Assembly (NCBI GenBank): GCA_023213315.1
Contig: JAKCPI010014350.1
Location: 108,345 to 172,344 of the forward strand
DNA: 64,000 nt
From: Euborellia annulipes
Taxonomy: Eukaryota; Arthropoda; Insecta; Dermaptera; Anisolabididae
Direction of reading: 5' to 3'
Below are positions 11,247-21,011 of this stretch, piece after piece (the first letter of the stretch is position 1; each line of letters opens with the position of its first letter). The translations under genes and the position numbers were made by a program. Below the pieces are notes generated by a model. It ran no database searches, had not been told where the DNA came from, and was given only the letters and a program-made list of their open reading frames with translations.

Positions 11247-12074
11247 TTAGTTAGTACCGAAAAGACCTTTAATCCAAGATTTCTTTTCCGCTTTTTGTGT
11301 AGACGCTTGCGCATCTGCATTTACACTTGCATTAATTCCAACAGGGGCAACGTTAACACCAACATTTACGCCAGTATTAGCATTAATTGAATGCGCTGGT
11401 TGAGCAGCATTTAATTGTGCCTGAGCATCTGCTTTAGTGTCTGCTACAAATTCTTTTTGCTCAGCTTGATTTTGAGCTACGCGAGTTTTTACAGCATCTA
11501 CATGCGCTTGAGCATCAGCTTGTTTTTCAGCAGTAAATTCTTTTTTGTCAGCTTGTTTTTCAGCAAACTTAGTTTTTACAGCATCAACACTTGCTTTCGT
11601 ATCTGCTTTAGCTTCAACTGCTAGGTTTTTAGTACCCGTTGCAGCTTTAGTTGCTAAGTTTTTAGTACCAACTGCAGCTTCAGTCGCTAGGTTTTTAGTA
11701 CCAGTTGCAGTTTTAGTTGCAAAGTTTTTAGTACCCACTGCAGCTTCAGTTGCTAGGTTTTTAGTACCCGTTGCAGCTTCAGTCGCTAAGTGTTTAGTAC
11801 CCGTTGCAGCTTTAGAAGAAAGTTCAGTCACTTTACCAGTTGTTTTTTTAGTTGCTTTAACCGTAGTGTCAGCAGCGACATGACCAGCATGTTTTGCCGT
11901 TTTACCTACAGTATGTGCAGTATTTTTGACTGTGTTGGCTACACCACTAACAAGACCACCTGGTTGTACATTAACTTGGGCAGAAGCATCTGCATTAACG
12001 CCCGCACTTTGTGCAAAAATAGAGGCAGAAGCAAGAACACTTGCAGTAACGATAGCTGTTTTCATCATTTTCAT
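11247..12074 (-). CDS. Secreted LEA-like 11-mer repeat protein
   Basis: A 275-residue protein with a signal peptide, MKMMKTAIVTASVLASASIF-AQS. The ATG at 12074 is preferred over upstream in-frame codons because GAAGGA lies eight bases before it. The mature part is rich in Ala, Lys and Thr and nearly free of large hydrophobics. It contains six tandem 11-residue units of the type LATEAATGTKN (encoded by 33-base repeats at about 11619-11815), then KEFTAEKQADAQ-type units, and ends in KSWIKGLFGTN. The 11-residue period and composition resemble group-3 LEA proteins and other amphipathic-helix or disordered stress proteins. Its role in desiccation or membrane protection is inference. A shorter relative lies at 15002-15421 and shares the KEFTAEK motif. 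Confidence 0.8.
   Translation of the reverse strand: MKMMKTAIVTASVLASASIFAQSAGVNADASAQVNVQPGGLVSGVANTVKNTAHTVGKTAKHAGHVAADTTVKATKKTTGKVTELSSKAATGTKHLATEAATGTKNLATEAAVGTKNFATKTATGTKNLATEAAVGTKNLATKAATGTKNLAVEAKADTKASVDAVKTKFAEKQADKKEFTAEKQADAQAHVDAVKTRVAQNQAEQKEFVADTKADAQAQLNAAQPAHSINANTGVNVGVNVAPVGINASVNADAQASTQKAEKKSWIKGLFGTN
11619..11815 (-). repeat. 33-bp tandem repeats encoding 11-mer units
   Basis: About six imperfect copies of a 33-base unit containing the core 'gttttagtaccc' and 'gcagcttcag'. They differ mainly at third positions and at a few substituted codons, so the protein period of 11 is under selection. Copy number could vary between strains. Confidence 0.8.
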
Positions 12075-12667
12075 TGCGATATCCTTCAAAGAATATACCT
12101 TTTTAGTGAGGTATTTCATAAACGCTAGGGCATCATAGCCAACACTTACAAGCTTGGGAATTGTCTTCATCAAAATGTTACAACAGTGTTACGTTGAGTA
12201 AACACACTAGGGATAAATTGTGAAGATTAATAAAAATTAATAATAAAGTGAAAAAGAATGTTTATTTGTTACTTATTCTAATTAAATTAGCCTAATTTTA
12301 TCTTTTTTATTTTTTAAAAATTAAAGTTCAAATTTTCTTGAAGTTACTTTGCTTTTGATCAGGTACTTATATCTCTAATTGTGATTTGAGTCTCATTATT
12401 TATTAGTGGGGGACGGCATAGTTATTGCTTATTATGAGAATAAGATGCTTTTTAGCACTTTTTTGAACCGCCTTCTGTCAGAAATATAAATGTACAGGGC
12501 AGAACAACATTTTTGCTTATTCGCTTGTGGATATTTCTACTTCTCTTGTGGATATATATTTCATTCATTAGATTTTTCACATGAAATATATTTTAAGAAA
12601 TGCCTCTTTGTTTCGAATAATCAAAAATAAAAATAGATGTCTATAAACAAAAGAACAGAGATCTTAA
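12075..12667. other. Intergenic region between divergent genes
   Basis: About 590 bases separate the start of the LEA-like gene (minus strand) from the small anchored protein gene (plus strand), so both promoters lie here. It is AT-rich with no coding frame longer than a few dozen codons. No confident operator or RNA was recognised. Confidence 0.5.
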
Positions 12668-12979
12668 ATGATGAAAATTATTGCTTCCTTTCTTGTATTG
12701 GTCGGCTTGGTCGCCGTTGTTCTCTATTTTAAGCCCACAAGTGGTGCATCTGATGTGTTCAATTCGGTTTTACATGAATCGAATTCAGCACAACCAGATA
12801 CATCGTCTTTTCTTTCTAAACTTAAGGAGCCTACTCAACCTAAAAATCTATCTCAACATTCAACTCATCCTCAAGTGGTATCAGTGGATACCGTTCCTTT
12901 TTACGACACAAAAAGTGATCTTTCGATTCAACCGATTGATCCAGAAAAAGATCCAGCAAATGAAATAAAAGCGAAATAA
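12668..12979 (+). CDS. Small membrane-anchored protein upstream of the subtilase
   Basis: A 103-residue protein with one N-terminal hydrophobic helix (roughly residues 3-21, IIASFLVLVGLVAVVLYF) followed by a polar, Pro/Ser/Gln-rich tail with no cysteine. It looks like a type-II anchored periplasmic protein. It ends 35 bases before the subtilase ATG in the same direction, so the two are probably co-transcribed. It does not resemble a known subtilisin propeptide by eye. Role unknown; processing partner, inhibitor or substrate of the protease are possible. Confidence 0.65.
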   Translation: MMKIIASFLVLVGLVAVVLYFKPTSGASDVFNSVLHESNSAQPDTSSFLSKLKEPTQPKNLSQHSTHPQVVSVDTVPFYDTKSDLSIQPIDPEKDPANEIKAK

Positions 12980-13014
12980 GCAAATTGTTAGTTGAAAAAC
13001 TACGGAGAAAAATA

Positions 13015-14371
13015 ATGCAAAGTAAAACGTTATTTCTATTAGGTCTATGTACGATTTTAAGTACAACTGCATCCGCTCTTCCTTTAGATTCTAAAGGTGC
13101 TAAGCAGCGATTAAATCAAGCAGCAAAACAAAAAGTATTTCAGGGTAAAATCGATTTAGATGCCTTGGTCAATAATGATTCGAATGATTTAATTGTTGAA
13201 TACAATATTGCTTCGGTGAGTGTACCTTCAGGTTTAGAACGGCGAAGTTATATTGCAACAAATAAGAAGAATTTACAGGCAAGGTTTAACCGTGCTGGTG
13301 GCGTTCAAGTACTTCGGGACTACAATAATTTGCCTTTAGCTTTTTATCGGATTAGTAACCGCGAAGCTTTGGTCTCTTTACTCAATGACCCTAACGTTAA
13401 AGCGGTTTATCCAAATCGTATTAATCAAACCACAACCAATGAAAGCTTACCTTTAATTAATCAACCACAGGCAAACACCAATGGTTTTACTGGAGAAGGC
13501 TCTAGTGTGGCAGTGATTGATACAGGTGTGAATTATCTTCACTCTGATTTTGGTTGTACGGCAGTAAACACACCTTCAAACACTTGTCGGGTTGTTTACT
13601 CATTTGATAGTGCACCAGATGATGGCACTTTAGATGATGATGGGCATGGTAGTAATGTTTCAGGCATTGTGTCCAAGGTTGCCATCTAAGACTAAAATTA
13701 TTGGTATTGATACCTTCCGACGTGTTCGAGTGAATGGTCAGTGGGGTAGTACTGCTTATGACAGCGATATTCTGGCGGCTTTAAACTGGACTGTAAATAA
13801 TGCCCAGACTTATAACATTAAAGCGGTAAATTTAAGCCTTGGTGTGCCAGGTGTTAAATATACTTCAGAGTGTAGTAATAGCAGTTATGCAACCGCATTT
13901 GCCAATGCACGTGCAGCAGGTGTAGTTCCAGTAGTCGCTTCAGGTAATGATGCATTTTCAGATGGAATTTCGTCTCCTGCTTGTGTTGCTGGTGCAGTAA
14001 GAGTAGGGGCTGTTTATGACAGTAATATTGGTGGTGTGTCATGGGGTAATCCAGTGAAATGTTCTGACCCAACCACCGCCGCAGACAAAGTGGCATGCTT
14101 TAGTAATGGGGGCAGCCTTGTAACTTTATTAGCGCCCGGAGCAATGATTACGGCAGGTGGATACACCATGGGTGGTACATCTCAAGCGACACCACATGTG
14201 GCGGGCGCGATTGCTTTATTACGAGCAAATAGTGTGAGTCCAACTGAAAGTATTGATCAAACCATTAGCCGTTTAAAAACGACAGGTAAGCCAATTACTG
14301 ACTCAAGAACGGGCTTGGTTTTCCCGCGTATTGATTTGCTGGCAGCAACAAATGGCTTGATTGCTAATTAA
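13015..14371 (+). CDS. Secreted subtilisin-like serine protease (S8 family; one frameshift)
   Basis: The ATG at 13015, behind 'ggagaaaa', begins a signal peptide (MQSKTLFLLGLCTILSTTAS, cleavage near A-L-P). A roughly 100-residue prodomain follows, then the catalytic domain. The triad is complete: Asp in VAVIDTGVN, His in DDDGHGSNVSG and Ser in GGTSQATPHVAGA, with the oxyanion Asn in VVASGND. The frame is lost at about 13684 (one base extra in 'gccatct') and continues as KTKIIGID, aligning with the usual APKAKLI stretch. Corrected length is about 451 residues. It is a secreted peptidase, and the substrate is unknown. The break is probably a sequencing error. Confidence 0.88.
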
Positions 14372-14426
14372 ATAGCTTATTTATAATTTTTAAAATGAGG
14401 TCCAAGAAATTTTAAAATGGCTATAG

Positions 14427-14460
14427 CCCGTTGCAAAAGTTAGCTTCTGCAACGGGTTTT
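14427..14460 (+). terminator. Terminator after the subtilase
   Basis: CCCGTTGCA pairs perfectly with TGCAACGGG and runs into TTTT, 56 bases after the protease stop. Confidence 0.8.
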
Positions 14461-14473
14461 CTATGAAAGAGTA

Positions 14474-14905
14474 TTAATTACACTTTGCTAAATTAGCTGC
14501 ATTAAAATTGCTTTGGAGTTTTTTGAAATTATTTTGAATTTCTGGATCTTGAATATTAAAGGTGGTCGAGCTTTTGGTTGTCGTGTTAGTTGCTTGATTT
14601 AATATGCCAGACTCATCAGGATATTGTTGGGTGAATGATGTGGCTGAAATTAGACCTCTATCATTAAATATCCAGTGTTCAGTAACGTTGTCCGCCCCCT
14701 AAATATCCCGTAAACTCAATCATACAAGCTTGCTTATCTTGTTTAATTAATTTGGCTACATTACCTGTAGTTGATGGATAAGCTTCGATATTTGTATCTT
14801 GCTCTAAAACTTGTGCCTGAGAATAAGAAGAAACAGGTGCTGAGGTTGCACATGCAGTTAAAGCCAAGCAGCATAGTGTTGAAAGAGAAGTTTTTGACTA
14901 TTCAT
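14474..14905 (-). CDS. Small lipoprotein with two compensating frameshifts
   Basis: Read from an ATG at 14905 (ribosome site 'taggaat' upstream), the start is MNSQK. One base is missing in the T run 14891-14895, after which the frame gives a classic lipoprotein signal ending LALTAC. The frame is broken again at the C run 14695-14699 (one base extra) and then stays open to the TAA at 14474-14476. The corrected product is about 143 residues: a lipidated cysteine near residue 19, a short SSYSQAQ linker, then a region ending EIQNNFKKLQSNF. No known family is recognised. Only an internal fragment is visible without joining the frames, so it is easily missed. Confidence 0.65.
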
Positions 14906-14965
14906 AAGGCAGATTCCTAGCTCTTTATAGTTGATGATCATTATTTCTAGATGAATATCTGTATT

Positions 14966-14992
14966 TATAAAAGCGCGAAGTTATCGCGCTAT
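14966..14992 (-). terminator. Terminator of the small LEA-like relative
   Basis: GCGCGA/TCGCGC stem with a five-base loop; on the minus strand it is followed by TTTTAT, just past the 15002 stop. Confidence 0.65.
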
Positions 14993-15001
14993 CCAAAAAA
15001 A

Positions 15002-15421
15002 TTAGTTCGTTGTTGTGCTCGATTTACTTAATTCACCTTGCTCTATCGGAATACTTTCACCGTTTCGACTACTGGTAATATTTTGCTTCGCCTGATCTAT
15101 TTTTGTTTCTGTAAAAGCTTTGGCTGTATCCGCTTTTTGCTGAACAACTTCTGCTTTTTCAGCAGTAAATTCTTTGGTGTTTTTCCATTTTTCACTAATT
15201 TTATTTGAGGTTTTTTCGGAAGCACCTTGAATATTGTCTCCTAAATTTTGTATGCCTTTTCCTGTTTTGTATAACAATACACGACCTAAACTTGGGTTAT
15301 CACCATAAGGTTGTGCTTTAGAAGTTGTTTCACCCACTTGTTGTGGTTGCGTTGTTTGTGCAAATAAGGTTGATGAAGCCAACATAGAGGTCGCAATACA
15401 TAAAATTTGTATGGTTTTCAT
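15002..15421 (-). CDS. Secreted Lys/Glu-rich repeat protein, relative of the LEA-like protein
   Basis: The ATG at 15421 has GGGGAG 11 bases upstream and begins a signal peptide, MKTIQILCIATSMLASST, with cleavage near LFAQT; longer in-frame starts lack a ribosome site. The mature protein (about 117 residues) is hydrophilic and helical, and has KEFTAEKAEVVQQKADTAK followed by FTETKIDQAKQ. This echoes the KEFTAEKQADAQ units of the protein at 11247-12074, so the two are probably distant paralogues. No domain of known function. An envelope or desiccation-stress role is inference. Confidence 0.75.
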   Translation of the reverse strand: MKTIQILCIATSMLASSTLFAQTTQPQQVGETTSKAQPYGDNPSLGRVLLYKTGKGIQNLGDNIQGASEKTSNKISEKWKNTKEFTAEKAEVVQQKADTAKAFTETKIDQAKQNITSSRNGESIPIEQGELSKSSTTTN

Positions 15422-15569
15422 TTTGGATAAATCTCCCCAACCAGAATCAAAAGATGAAGTGGTGATCTTACTGTTAAAAATAAAACTTGTACTGCAATGA
15501 GATAAAACCCATACGATTTGATTACGATAAATCATCACTTGATCGCAATAAAGTAATTATCTCAATAAC

Positions 15570-16439
15570 TCATAAACAAAACTCTGACTTAATTAATTCT
15601 AAAAACATATCTCTCGCTTTGTGGTTGCTCACATTCTTATGCCAGAAAAACTGATTTTGCATAAAGGCAAGATGTTCAAATTTATAGCCTCGAATGTTGG
15701 TTAAATTTTTATATTGTTCATAAATACTTTTTGGTACTAAAGACACCCCTGAGCCTGCACTCACACAACCAATAATAGTGGCATAACTGGTAATGCTGGT
15801 AATGGGAAGCGAGATATTTTTGAGCTTAAGCCATTCTTCAAGAGCGGCGCGGTAAGGGCAACCTTCAGTCCACATAAAAATTTCTTTACCAATGAGGTCT
15901 TCTTGGTTGTAGATTTCTCCCAAAGAATGAGATGCAATCAAGACCATATCTTCTTGATAAATACTGAGTTTATTTAACATTGGAAATTCAATATTTCCAG
16001 CGACAATCGCACCGTCGAGTTTATGCTGAGAAATATCGACTAAGAGCTGTTTCCACGTGCCCGTAATAATTTGAATGGAAACCTCTGGATAGCGTTGATG
16101 ATATTTCGCGAGTAAATTGGGTAAACGGGTGGTGGCAGAAGATTCAATAGCACCAATTTTTAATGGCCCAGAAGGGCGGTGCGTCAGGATGAATGCTACG
16201 TTTGGCTTCATCACATAGCGCCAAAATTTTATGACAATAATTAAGAAAAATCTCTCCAGATGGAGTGAGCTTTAAACTTTTTCCTTCACGATAAAACAAA
16301 GGTGAACCCAGTTCTTCTTCTGAGTTGCTTAATGCGTGTCGTAATGTTGGATGGGACACAATGCAGTTGCAGTGATGCCTTAGTCATCGTGCCACACTCA
16401 ACCACTGGTCTGAAACATTTTTAACTGTGCGATATCCAT
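15570..16439 (-). CDS. LysR-family transcriptional regulator (three frameshifts)
   Basis: The ATG at 16439 starts MDIAQLKMFQT, the normal start of a LysR winged helix-turn-helix domain. One extra base at 16406, one at 16321 and one in the G run 16174-16176 break the frame. Between them the sequence reads as the expected HTH (TKASLQLHCVPSNITTR), the LEEELGSPLFYRE wing and the linker, then SGPLKIGAIESSATTRLP and the substrate-binding domain to 15570. Corrected length is about 288 residues. It is divergent from the DMT transporter at 16548, which it probably controls. Ligand unknown. The indels look like sequencing errors. Confidence 0.82.
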
Positions 16440-16447
16440 ATTTTATC

Positions 16448-16464
16448 ATTCACTTTTAATGAAT
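16448..16464. promoter_or_regulatory. Possible LysR operator between regulator and exporter
   Basis: ATTCA and TGAAT arms with a 7-base centre lie just upstream of the regulator start, inside the 108-base divergent intergenic region. LysR proteins bind T-N11-A type dyads in such positions. Assignment is inference. Confidence 0.3.
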
Positions 16465-16547
16465 ATTTAACTCAATATAAGTTAATTTTATTCAACTATC
16501 CATGCGCATATGATGAAAGAGTTCCTTTCCATTAGTGCAGATTTAAC

Positions 16548-17463
16548 ATGGCAATTTCTCTTGCTGCCGAAACCCAACCTCCAGCATTTAAGCTTTATTT
16601 GTGTATTGCCGTGACCGTCTTTTGTTGGGGTTATTCACCTATTGGCGTACATAGTGCTCTGCATTCATATACACCGCAGCATATTGCCTTGCTTCGCTTT
16701 TTGATTGCCTCAGTTTTCTTATTTTTACTGATTATGAAAAAAAGGAATTCAGCCTTTAAAGTGGAAAGATATTCCTGCGCTTGGGGTGTTAGGATTTTTC
16801 TCTGTGACCTTGCATCACTTACTTATAAATACGGGACAGCAATATGTGAGTGCGGTTGCATCCAGCATTTTGAGCCAATCCATTCCGCTATTCACTTTTA
16901 TTATTTCAGCTTTACTTTTTAAAGAGCAAATCAGTTTTAAACAGTGGTTATGTATTTTGCTGGGACTTTGTGGCGCCGTGTTAGTGGTTAGTGGAGATCA
17001 TGATCTTGGTGTACCGAGTCCTTATAGTTTATTGATTGTTCTAGCTGCAATTGCTTGGGGTCTTTATTTTAATTTATATAAAAAATTTGCTTTAAATTAT
17101 GATGCCTTAAGCATGATGTGTTACATCATTTGGTTCGGAACCATTCCTTTACTATTTTATAGTGCTCATTTACCTAATGAAATTTTGCATGCTACTTGGC
17201 AGGCCAATATGTCGATTGTCTTGTTGGGTATTTTCCCAAGTGCGATGGCTTATGTATTTTGGGGATATGTACTTAAAAATATGCCGTTGACGATCGCATC
17301 GAATTTTTTGTATTGCTCGCCAATTGTCGCAATGAGTTTAGCAGTTCTCTTCTTAAATGAAAAACCATCAATGATTGTGCTGTTAGGTGGAGTGATTATT
17401 ATAGGGAGTTTGGTGTGGATGAATTGGGGGGAATCGGCGTACCATCGAATAAGCTATAGATAA
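16548..17463 (+). CDS. EamA/DMT-family transporter (one frameshift)
   Basis: A ten-helix drug/metabolite transporter with two EamA repeats. The first frame gives the N-terminal helices (VTVFCWGYSPIGVHSALHSY, then IALLRFLIASVFLFLLI). One extra A at 16746-16747 breaks it, and the second frame continues through GVLGFFSVTLHHLLINTGQQ, VSAVASSILSQSIPLFTFI and the second repeat. Corrected length is about 304 residues, standard for the family. It is divergent from a LysR gene, the usual arrangement for exporters of amino acids or metabolites. Substrate unknown. Confidence 0.85.
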
Positions 17464-17519
17464 TTAAACGATCTGTAGATTAATGCTATGTCATGCGCTA
17501 GTTGCTTTAAGAGAATGAA

Positions 17520-17804
17520 ATGATTGTTGTTACCTTGACCTATAAAAAACCATTAGCCGAAGTTGATGCTGTACTAAAAGGGCATATTGCATTTTTAGAC
17601 CATTACTATGAGCAGAGGAAATTTTTGGCATCGGGGCGTCGAGAAAATAGAGTAGGTGGAGTAATTTTAGTTTTAAGCTCTTCGATTCAAGAGGTCGAAG
17701 AGATCATGAAAAATGATCCGTTTTATATTCATGGCGTGGCTGATTATGATTTTATGTGGTTTGAGCCATCGAAAAGTTTAGAAGAAATTAAAGAGTTTGT
17801 TTAA
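17520..17804 (+). CDS. YciI-like (YCII domain) protein
   Basis: A 94-residue single-domain protein. It has the YCII pattern: an early VTLTYKKP strand, a conserved His in KGHIAFLDHYYEQ, SGRRENRVGGVILV, and the NDPFYIHGVADYDF segment with a conserved Asp/His set. Members are ferredoxin-like dimers of uncertain chemistry, some with dehydrochlorinase-like reactions. The gene stands alone after the transporter and before a strong terminator. Confidence 0.8.
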   Translation: MIVVTLTYKKPLAEVDAVLKGHIAFLDHYYEQRKFLASGRRENRVGGVILVLSSSIQEVEEIMKNDPFYIHGVADYDFMWFEPSKSLEEIKEFV

Positions 17805-17810
17805 TTAAAT

Positions 17811-17842
17811 GAGAGAACTACTTAATTTTAAGTAGTTCTCTC
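17811..17842. terminator. Strong convergent terminator
   Basis: GAGAGAACTACTTAA pairs perfectly with TTAAGTAGTTCTCTC around two bases, between convergent genes. Confidence 0.8.
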
Positions 17843-17876
17843 ATCTATTTTATTGATATTTATTTAATAATTTATA

Positions 17877-18707
17877 TTATTGTTCAACAATATAAATACT
17901 AGTTTGAAATACATCTCCCTTGCTTGTTTTAACTACACCAACACATAAATTGTTAGGAGATTGGATAAAAGAAAGTAAGGATGTATCTGCATTAGTTTTA
18001 CAGCTCTTTTGCTTGTTCTCATCAAATGCTGTTAAATTTAATTGATGTTGTAAATCTAAAGTGAACACTTGGCTAAGAGCGCTAAATGCTTGATCTGCTT
18101 TTTGCATAAATAATAAATTATTATTGGCTTCCCATTCAGATAAAGAAATGCGCTCCTTACTTACATAGTGATATAAGCGTTTTGTGTCTGCATTATTATC
18201 TGCCGCATTTTTAAATTGAGTCTTTAAACCAAAATTTACTTTTACAATTGGTTTTTCACGAAAAGAAAGACGTGAATAAGGCACAATTTTGACTTCTGAT
18301 GCCTGATTTAAACCTAGCAGTTTGAGTGTGGGATCTGCTTTATTTTGGGTAAAAGAGTCGGTAATTTTTTGTTGTATTAACTGGTCAAATTTAATAGGTT
18401 GATTAAGAGAGCTTTTTTCAATGGCTGAACTATTTGCACTTTTGTCAATTGCCATCGCAACACCTACTCCAATAAGACCAAACATTCCAGAAGCTGGGCT
18501 GGCCGAAGCATTGCTTGAATCACCAACTAATATTTGGCTGTTCTTTACAAAGTAATCGCCTGCACCTGATTCTGTCATTGAAGAAAGTTGTTCTGAAGAA
18601 ACAGAAATAGATGTTTGTTTACCCGCAGCTGGATATTGAATAGACTTTGTTGTTGCACATCCAGTAAATAATAATGTTGATATAAGTAATAAATTTAAGT
18701 TTTTCAT
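17877..18707 (-). CDS. Hypothetical lipoprotein
   Basis: A 276-residue protein with a short signal, MKNLNLLLISTLLFTGC, giving a lipid-modified Cys at 17, then ATTKSIQYPAAGKQ. A glycine-rich hydrophobic stretch (SGMFGLIGVGVAMAID) lies near residue 75-90 and could be a second membrane-contacting segment. The rest is soluble-looking. No family recognised. It stands alone, facing the YciI-like gene across a terminator. Cellular role unknown; most likely periplasmic face of the inner or outer membrane. Confidence 0.75.
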   Translation of the reverse strand: MKNLNLLLISTLLFTGCATTKSIQYPAAGKQTSISVSSEQLSSMTESGAGDYFVKNSQILVGDSSNASASPASGMFGLIGVGVAMAIDKSANSSAIEKSSLNQPIKFDQLIQQKITDSFTQNKADPTLKLLGLNQASEVKIVPYSRLSFREKPIVKVNFGLKTQFKNAADNNADTKRLYHYVSKERISLSEWEANNNLLFMQKADQAFSALSQVFTLDLQHQLNLTAFDENKQKSCKTNADTSLLSFIQSPNNLCVGVVKTSKGDVFQTSIYIVEQ

Positions 18708-18863
18708 TGCAATGGCACTTTGTTAAGTTTGGTAATTATTTGTTCTAGTTTATTGAATTATGGATTAAATGTGAAGGTAGTAAATAATTCTTATTTATTA
18801 CTTGATTGCAAAATAATCGTTTATAATTTTACTGAGCGAAATTCTTCAATAAGAAATCATTAA

Positions 18864-18902
18864 AAAACCATGTTTCCGATTTAAATCAAAAACATGGTTT
18901 TA
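18864..18902 (-). terminator. Terminator of the glyQS operon
   Basis: AAAACCATGTTT and AAACATGGTTTT form a 12-base stem with an AT-rich loop, just beyond the glyS stop on the minus strand. Confidence 0.6.
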
Positions 18903-18941
18903 ATAAGACTTAATTATACAAAAATTAATTTCTATATAATT

Positions 18942-21011
18942 TTAACCCTGTAATACACTTACATCAGCGATAGCAGTAAACAGGTTGCGTAACTGAGCCA
19001 ATAAGCGTAAACGGTTTGCTTTCAGGTCAGCATCATCCGCCATTACCATGACACCATCAAAGAATGCATCAATCGGAGCACGAAGTGCTGCAAGCTTAGA
19101 AAGAGCAGCTGTGTAATCTTTTGCGGCAAGTAATGGCTCAACCACAGGTGTCACTGCTTGAAGCTCAGCAAATAATGCTTTTTCAGCATCTTCAACTAAG
19201 TTTGCTTCAACTACAGAACCTTCTGGCGCTGCTTCTTTTGCAAGAATGTTAGCAACACGTTTGTTTGCAGCAGCAAGTGCAGCAGCTTCAGGCAGAGCAC
19301 GGAAGTGGTTTACAGCATTTACACGCTTGTCAAAATCAAGTGGAGATTTTGGTGCAAGCGCTTGAACGGCTTGAAGCACATCAACAGCAACGCCTTGGTC
19401 TTCATACTTGGCACGGTAACGACCTTCCAAGAATGCAACAGCATCAGCACGCGTTTTGTCGTGGTCTTTAACGATGTCGCCATAACCTTGAAGTGCGAGA
19501 TTTACCAGTTCTTCAATCGTTACGTCCAATTCATTTTCAATGATTAAACGTAAGATACCAATTGCTGAACGACGAAGAGCAAACGGGTCTTTAGAACCTG
19601 TAGGCGCTTGTCCAATACCGAAAATACCAACAAGTGTATCTAAACGGTCAGCAAGGGCAATCGTTGTACCAGTCTTAGTTTTTGGTAAAACATCGCCAGC
19701 GAATTTTGGTAAATATTGTTCGCCTAAAGCTTCTGAAACTTCAGTGTTTTCGCCTTCAATACGCGCATAGTAAGTACCCGCAATACCTTGAAGTTCTGGG
19801 AACTCACCAACAAGCTCTGAAGTTAAGTCGCATTTAGCAAGTAACGCAGCTTTTTCAGCATCTGCTGGGTTTGCACCAGTGATTGCAGATAATGCGACAG
19901 CAAGTTTTGCAATACGTGTCGATTTGTCCCAAAGCGTACCCAATTGTGCTTGGAATACCATGTTTGCCAATTTTTCTTTACGAGATGCAAGCGGTTGCTT
20001 TTGATCTTGTAAAAAGAAGAATTCAGCATCAGACAAACGAGGGCGAACAACTTTTTCGTTACCTTCAATAATTTGAATCGGGTCTTTAGACTCAATATTT
20101 GAAACAGTAATGAAGTAAGGTTGTAATTTACATTCCGCATTGATCAAACAGAAATACTTCTGGTTGTCTTGCATTGTCGTAATGAGTGCTTCTTGAGGAA
20201 CAGCAAGGAAGCGCTCTTCAAAGTTTGCACGAAGGGCAACTGGCCATTCAACGAGGCTTGTTACTTCATCAAGTAAGTCACTTGGAACAATCGCAGTTGC
20301 GTTAACTTCATCAGCTAACTTTTTCACTTGTTCTTGAATGGTCGCTTGACGCTTTTCAAAGTTTGCAACCACATATGCTTTTTCTAAAGCAGCTAGGTAG
20401 TCATTTGCATGCGCTAAAGCCACAGCTTCAGGTGCATGGAAACGGTGGCCATAAGTCACATTACCAGCTTTATGATCTTGAATAGTGGCGTCAACGATTT
20501 GGTCGTCTTTCAGTAAGAGAACCCATTTCACTGGACGTACAAATTCGGTACGGCTTGCAGCAGAACGCATACGCTTAGCAATTGGTAAGTTATCTAGCGC
20601 AGTTTGTAAAATTTGTGGCAGTAAAGCATCAAGGCTTTGACCTTTCACATCTTTTAAATAGCAAACTTTTTCAACTTTACCAGCTTGGAAAGTAGAAAGT
20701 TGGTCAACAGTAATCCCTTGACCACGCATAAAGCCTTCGAGTGCTTTAGTTGGTTTACCTTCTGCATCGTAAGCCGCTTGCACCGCAGGGCCGTCAAAAC
20801 GTTTTTGTGTATCAGCTTGAGCAGCATCGATATCAACAATTTTAAGCGCTAAACGACGTGGAGCTGCATAAGCTTCGATAGATGCAAAATTTAAGCCCGC
20901 ATCTTTTAAGCCTTTTACCGTTTCTGCTTGTAATGCATCACGTAAGTTTTTTAAACTTTTTGGTGGAAGTTCTTCACAGCCAAGTTCGAATAAAACAGTA
21001 TGTTTGCTCAT
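18942..21011 (-). CDS. glyS: Glycyl-tRNA synthetase beta subunit
   Basis: Essential beta subunit of the alpha2-beta2 bacterial glycyl-tRNA synthetase, involved in tRNA recognition. The intact frame has 689 residues, the standard length. It opens with [18 protein letters not shown], the GlyS signature, and contains [17 protein letters not shown] and [27 protein letters not shown]. The C-terminal anticodon-binding (DALR-type) domain includes [11 protein letters not shown]. The start overlaps the glyQ stop by one base (TAATG), indicating translational coupling. Confidence 0.97.
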   Translation of the reverse strand: MSKHTVLFELGCEELPPKSLKNLRDALQAETVKGLKDAGLNFASIEAYAAPRRLALKIVDIDAAQADTQKRFDGPAVQAAYDAEGKPTKALEGFMRGQGITVDQLSTFQAGKVEKVCYLKDVKGQSLDALLPQILQTALDNLPIAKRMRSAASRTEFVRPVKWVLLLKDDQIVDATIQDHKAGNVTYGHRFHAPEAVALAHANDYLAALEKAYVVANFEKRQATIQEQVKKLADEVNATAIVPSDLLDEVTSLVEWPVALRANFEERFLAVPQEALITTMQDNQKYFCLINAECKLQPYFITVSNIESKDPIQIIEGNEKVVRPRLSDAEFFFLQDQKQPLASRKEKLANMVFQAQLGTLWDKSTRIAKLAVALSAITGANPADAEKAALLAKCDLTSELVGEFPELQGIAGTYYARIEGENTEVSEALGEQYLPKFAGDVLPKTKTGTTIALADRLDTLVGIFGIGQAPTGSKDPFALRRSAIGILRLIIENELDVTIEELVNLALQGYGDIVKDHDKTRADAVAFLEGRYRAKYEDQGVAVDVLQAVQALAPKSPLDFDKRVNAVNHFRALPEAAALAAANKRVANILAKEAAPEGSVVEANLVEDAEKALFAELQAVTPVVEPLLAAKDYTAALSKLAALRAPIDAFFDGVMVMADDADLKANRLRLLAQLRNLFTAIADVSVLQG

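Noticed and set aside
11619..11815. Tandem 33-base repeats as a CRISPR array
   Set aside because: The repeats have no unique spacers and encode an in-frame 11-residue period.
11545..12138. Plus-strand open frames opposite the LEA-like gene
   Set aside because: They follow the 33-base repeat period of the minus-strand gene and lack ribosome sites; the signal peptide and terminator support the minus strand.
12985..13014. TTG start for the subtilase
   Set aside because: It adds a charged decapeptide before the signal peptide and has no ribosome site; the ATG at 13015 has one.
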